The notes beneath the pieces were generated by a model that was not told the DNA's origin, ran no database searches, and worked only from the letters and a program-made list of their open reading frames with translations. This document shows positions 13,649-14,724 of a DNA stretch of 14,724 nt, piece by piece. Made by a program: the position numbers and the translations under genes. The number at the start of each line of letters is the position of its first letter. Position 1 is the first letter of the stretch. The stretch comes from CAZHJA01 sp964532865 (GTDB lineage: Bacteria; Patescibacteriota; Microgenomatia; UBA1406; GWC2-37-13), in contig CAZHJA010000020.1 of assembly GCA_964532865.1 (NCBI GenBank), positions 1 through 14,724 of the forward strand. The letters run 5' to 3'.

Positions 13649-14724
13649 ATGAATATAAAAATTACACACAATTGGCTTCTTGAATATTTAGATACTGATG
13701 CTAGCCCTTATGAAATTCAAAAATATCTGTCACTTTGTGGACCTTCAATAGAGCGTATTGAAAAAAAAGGAAATGACTATGTATATGATATTGAAATTAC
13801 ATCAAACAAAATAGATACTGCATCTGTTTTTGGAATTGCACAAGAAGCTTGCGCAATTCTTCCACAGTTTGGAAAAAAAGCAAAATTAAAGTTTAATCCT
13901 TTAACTAAATATACGTTTAAAAAAATTGACAATAATCAAAATAAACAAAATAAGAAATTAACAATTCAAATTAAAAACAATAATCTATGTTCAAGATTCA
14001 CAGCAATAGTCTTATCAGACATTTCTCTAAAAAGTTCTTCTGAATTAATCAAAAAAAGACTTGAGCTTTGTGATATTAAATCAATAAACAATATCGTTGA
14101 TATATCAAATTATCTAATGATATCTCTTGGACAACCTACTCATATTTTTGATTATGACAAAATAACAAATAAAGAAATGATTATGAGAGAAAGCAAGAAA
14201 CAAGAAAAAGTAATTACCTTAGATGGAAATGAAATTATTCTTCCAGGCGGAGATATTGTTATTAAAGACAAAAGCGGTAAAATAATTGATCTTTGCGGAA
14301 TTATGGGAGGATTAAATTCTTCCATTACAAGTAAAACTAAAAATATTGTATTTTTTGTTCAAACATACAATAAGGTAAAAATAAGAAAAACATCTATGAT
14401 TACTGGACAAAGAACAATAGCAGCTACATATTTTGAAAAAGGGCTTGATGAAGAAAGGGTAGAATCTACATTAGCTTATGGAGTAGAACTTTTAAAAAAA
14501 TATGCAAATGCACAAATTTCATCTAAATTGTATGATATATATCCAAAAAAACATTCCTTAAAAACCGTATCAATATCAACAAAGTATATTGAAAAATCAA
14601 TAGGAGTAAAAATTGACAAAAGCAAAATATTAAGCATTCTTTCAAACTTAGGTTTTTCCGTTAAAACTGAAAAAAATAGTGATACAGAGCTCTTAATTAC
14701 AATACCTTCATACAGAAAATATGA
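13649..14724 (+). CDS. pheT: Phenylalanyl-tRNA synthetase beta chain lacking the EMAP domain (3' end outside window)
   Basis: ATG at 13649; open to the right edge (358 codons seen). The N-terminal B1 part starts MNIKITHNWLLEYL and reaches GPSIERIEKKG at ~40, then jumps straight to DYVYDIEITSNKID (43-56). In full-length bacterial PheT these blocks are separated by an EMAP/OB-fold tRNA-binding domain of about 110 residues, absent here. The B3/B4 editing region follows (RFTAIVLSDIS, NNIVDISNYLM, LGQPTHIFDYD, LCGIMGG), then B5 (SIGVKIDKSKILSILSNLGF) ending in the IPSYRKY motif at the edge. The beta subunit supports tRNA binding and mischarged-Tyr editing. TATAAT immediately before the ATG is too close to act as a promoter. 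Confidence 0.96.
   Translation, partial: MNIKITHNWLLEYLDTDASPYEIQKYLSLCGPSIERIEKKGNDYVYDIEITSNKIDTASVFGIAQEACAILPQFGKKAKLKFNPLTKYTFKKIDNNQNKQNKKLTIQIKNNNLCSRFTAIVLSDISLKSSSELIKKRLELCDIKSINNIVDISNYLMISLGQPTHIFDYDKITNKEMIMRESKKQEKVITLDGNEIILPGGDIVIKDKSGKIIDLCGIMGGLNSSITSKTKNIVFFVQTYNKVKIRKTSMITGQRTIAATYFEKGLDEERVESTLAYGVELLKKYANAQISSKLYDIYPKKHSLKTVSISTKYIEKSIGVKIDKSKILSILSNLGFSVKTEKNSDTELLITIPSYRKY

Noticed and set aside
1..14724. Reassigned TGA (code 25 or 4), prompted by the absence of TGA stops
   Set aside because: Conserved genes are full length with no in-frame TGA and use normal Gly and Trp codons; TGA avoidance fits the low-GC genome.
1..14724. CRISPR array
   Set aside because: No regularly spaced repeats were found; the only repeats are the two- or three-copy blocks listed.

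Overview
The window is a low-GC (roughly 28-30% by eye in the core genes), gene-dense bacterial segment that most resembles a Candidate Phyla Radiation (Patescibacteria, probably Microgenomates-like) genome. Reasons: the trigger factor has no PPIase domain, ThrRS has no TGS domain, PheT has no EMAP/tRNA-binding insert, there are two short envelope hydrolases of a type common in CPR, a protein resembling a CPR-restricted DUF is present, and Shine-Dalgarno sequences are almost absent. All 16 intact or 3'-complete genes end in TAA or TAG. The conserved genes run full length without in-frame TGA, so the standard code fits.

Layout. (1) 1-1292: the 3' part of a membrane-anchored vWA-domain protein whose true start lies left of the window. 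(2) 1293-3647: an island of three orphan genes (a Cys-rich protein, a charged helical protein, a lipoprotein), visibly richer in GC. It is punctuated by two copies of a conserved 3'-terminal coding fragment and by a 41-nt repeat that overlaps the 3' end of tRNA-Lys; it looks like stepwise cassette accretion at a tRNA. (3) 3641-3792: tRNA-Lys(CTT) and tRNA-Arg(TCG), minus strand. (4) 3840-5022: a FAM173-like membrane methyltransferase and a glucosaminidase-like hydrolase. (5) 7029-5025, minus strand: an operon of a second hydrolase paralogue, a minimal trigger factor and a DUF5660-like protein. It is driven by a perfect consensus promoter whose leader folds into a terminator-like hairpin. (6) 7180-8558: an MtaB-like methylthiotransferase followed 3 nt later by tRNA-Val(GAC). 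(7) 8570-8669: a 100-N scaffold gap flanked by an exact 55-nt duplication, which looks like an assembler k-mer overlap. (8) 8773-9633: a radical SAM protein with viperin hallmarks. (9) 9713-14724: the classical thrS-infC-rpmI-rplT-pheS-pheT translation operon, with pheT running off the right edge.

The genes most worth attention are the viperin-like enzyme beside tRNA-Val and the cassette island beside tRNA-Lys. A third theme is start-site architecture: several first-in-unit genes have a TATAAT-like box ending 6-8 nt before the start codon, which predicts leaderless mRNAs.
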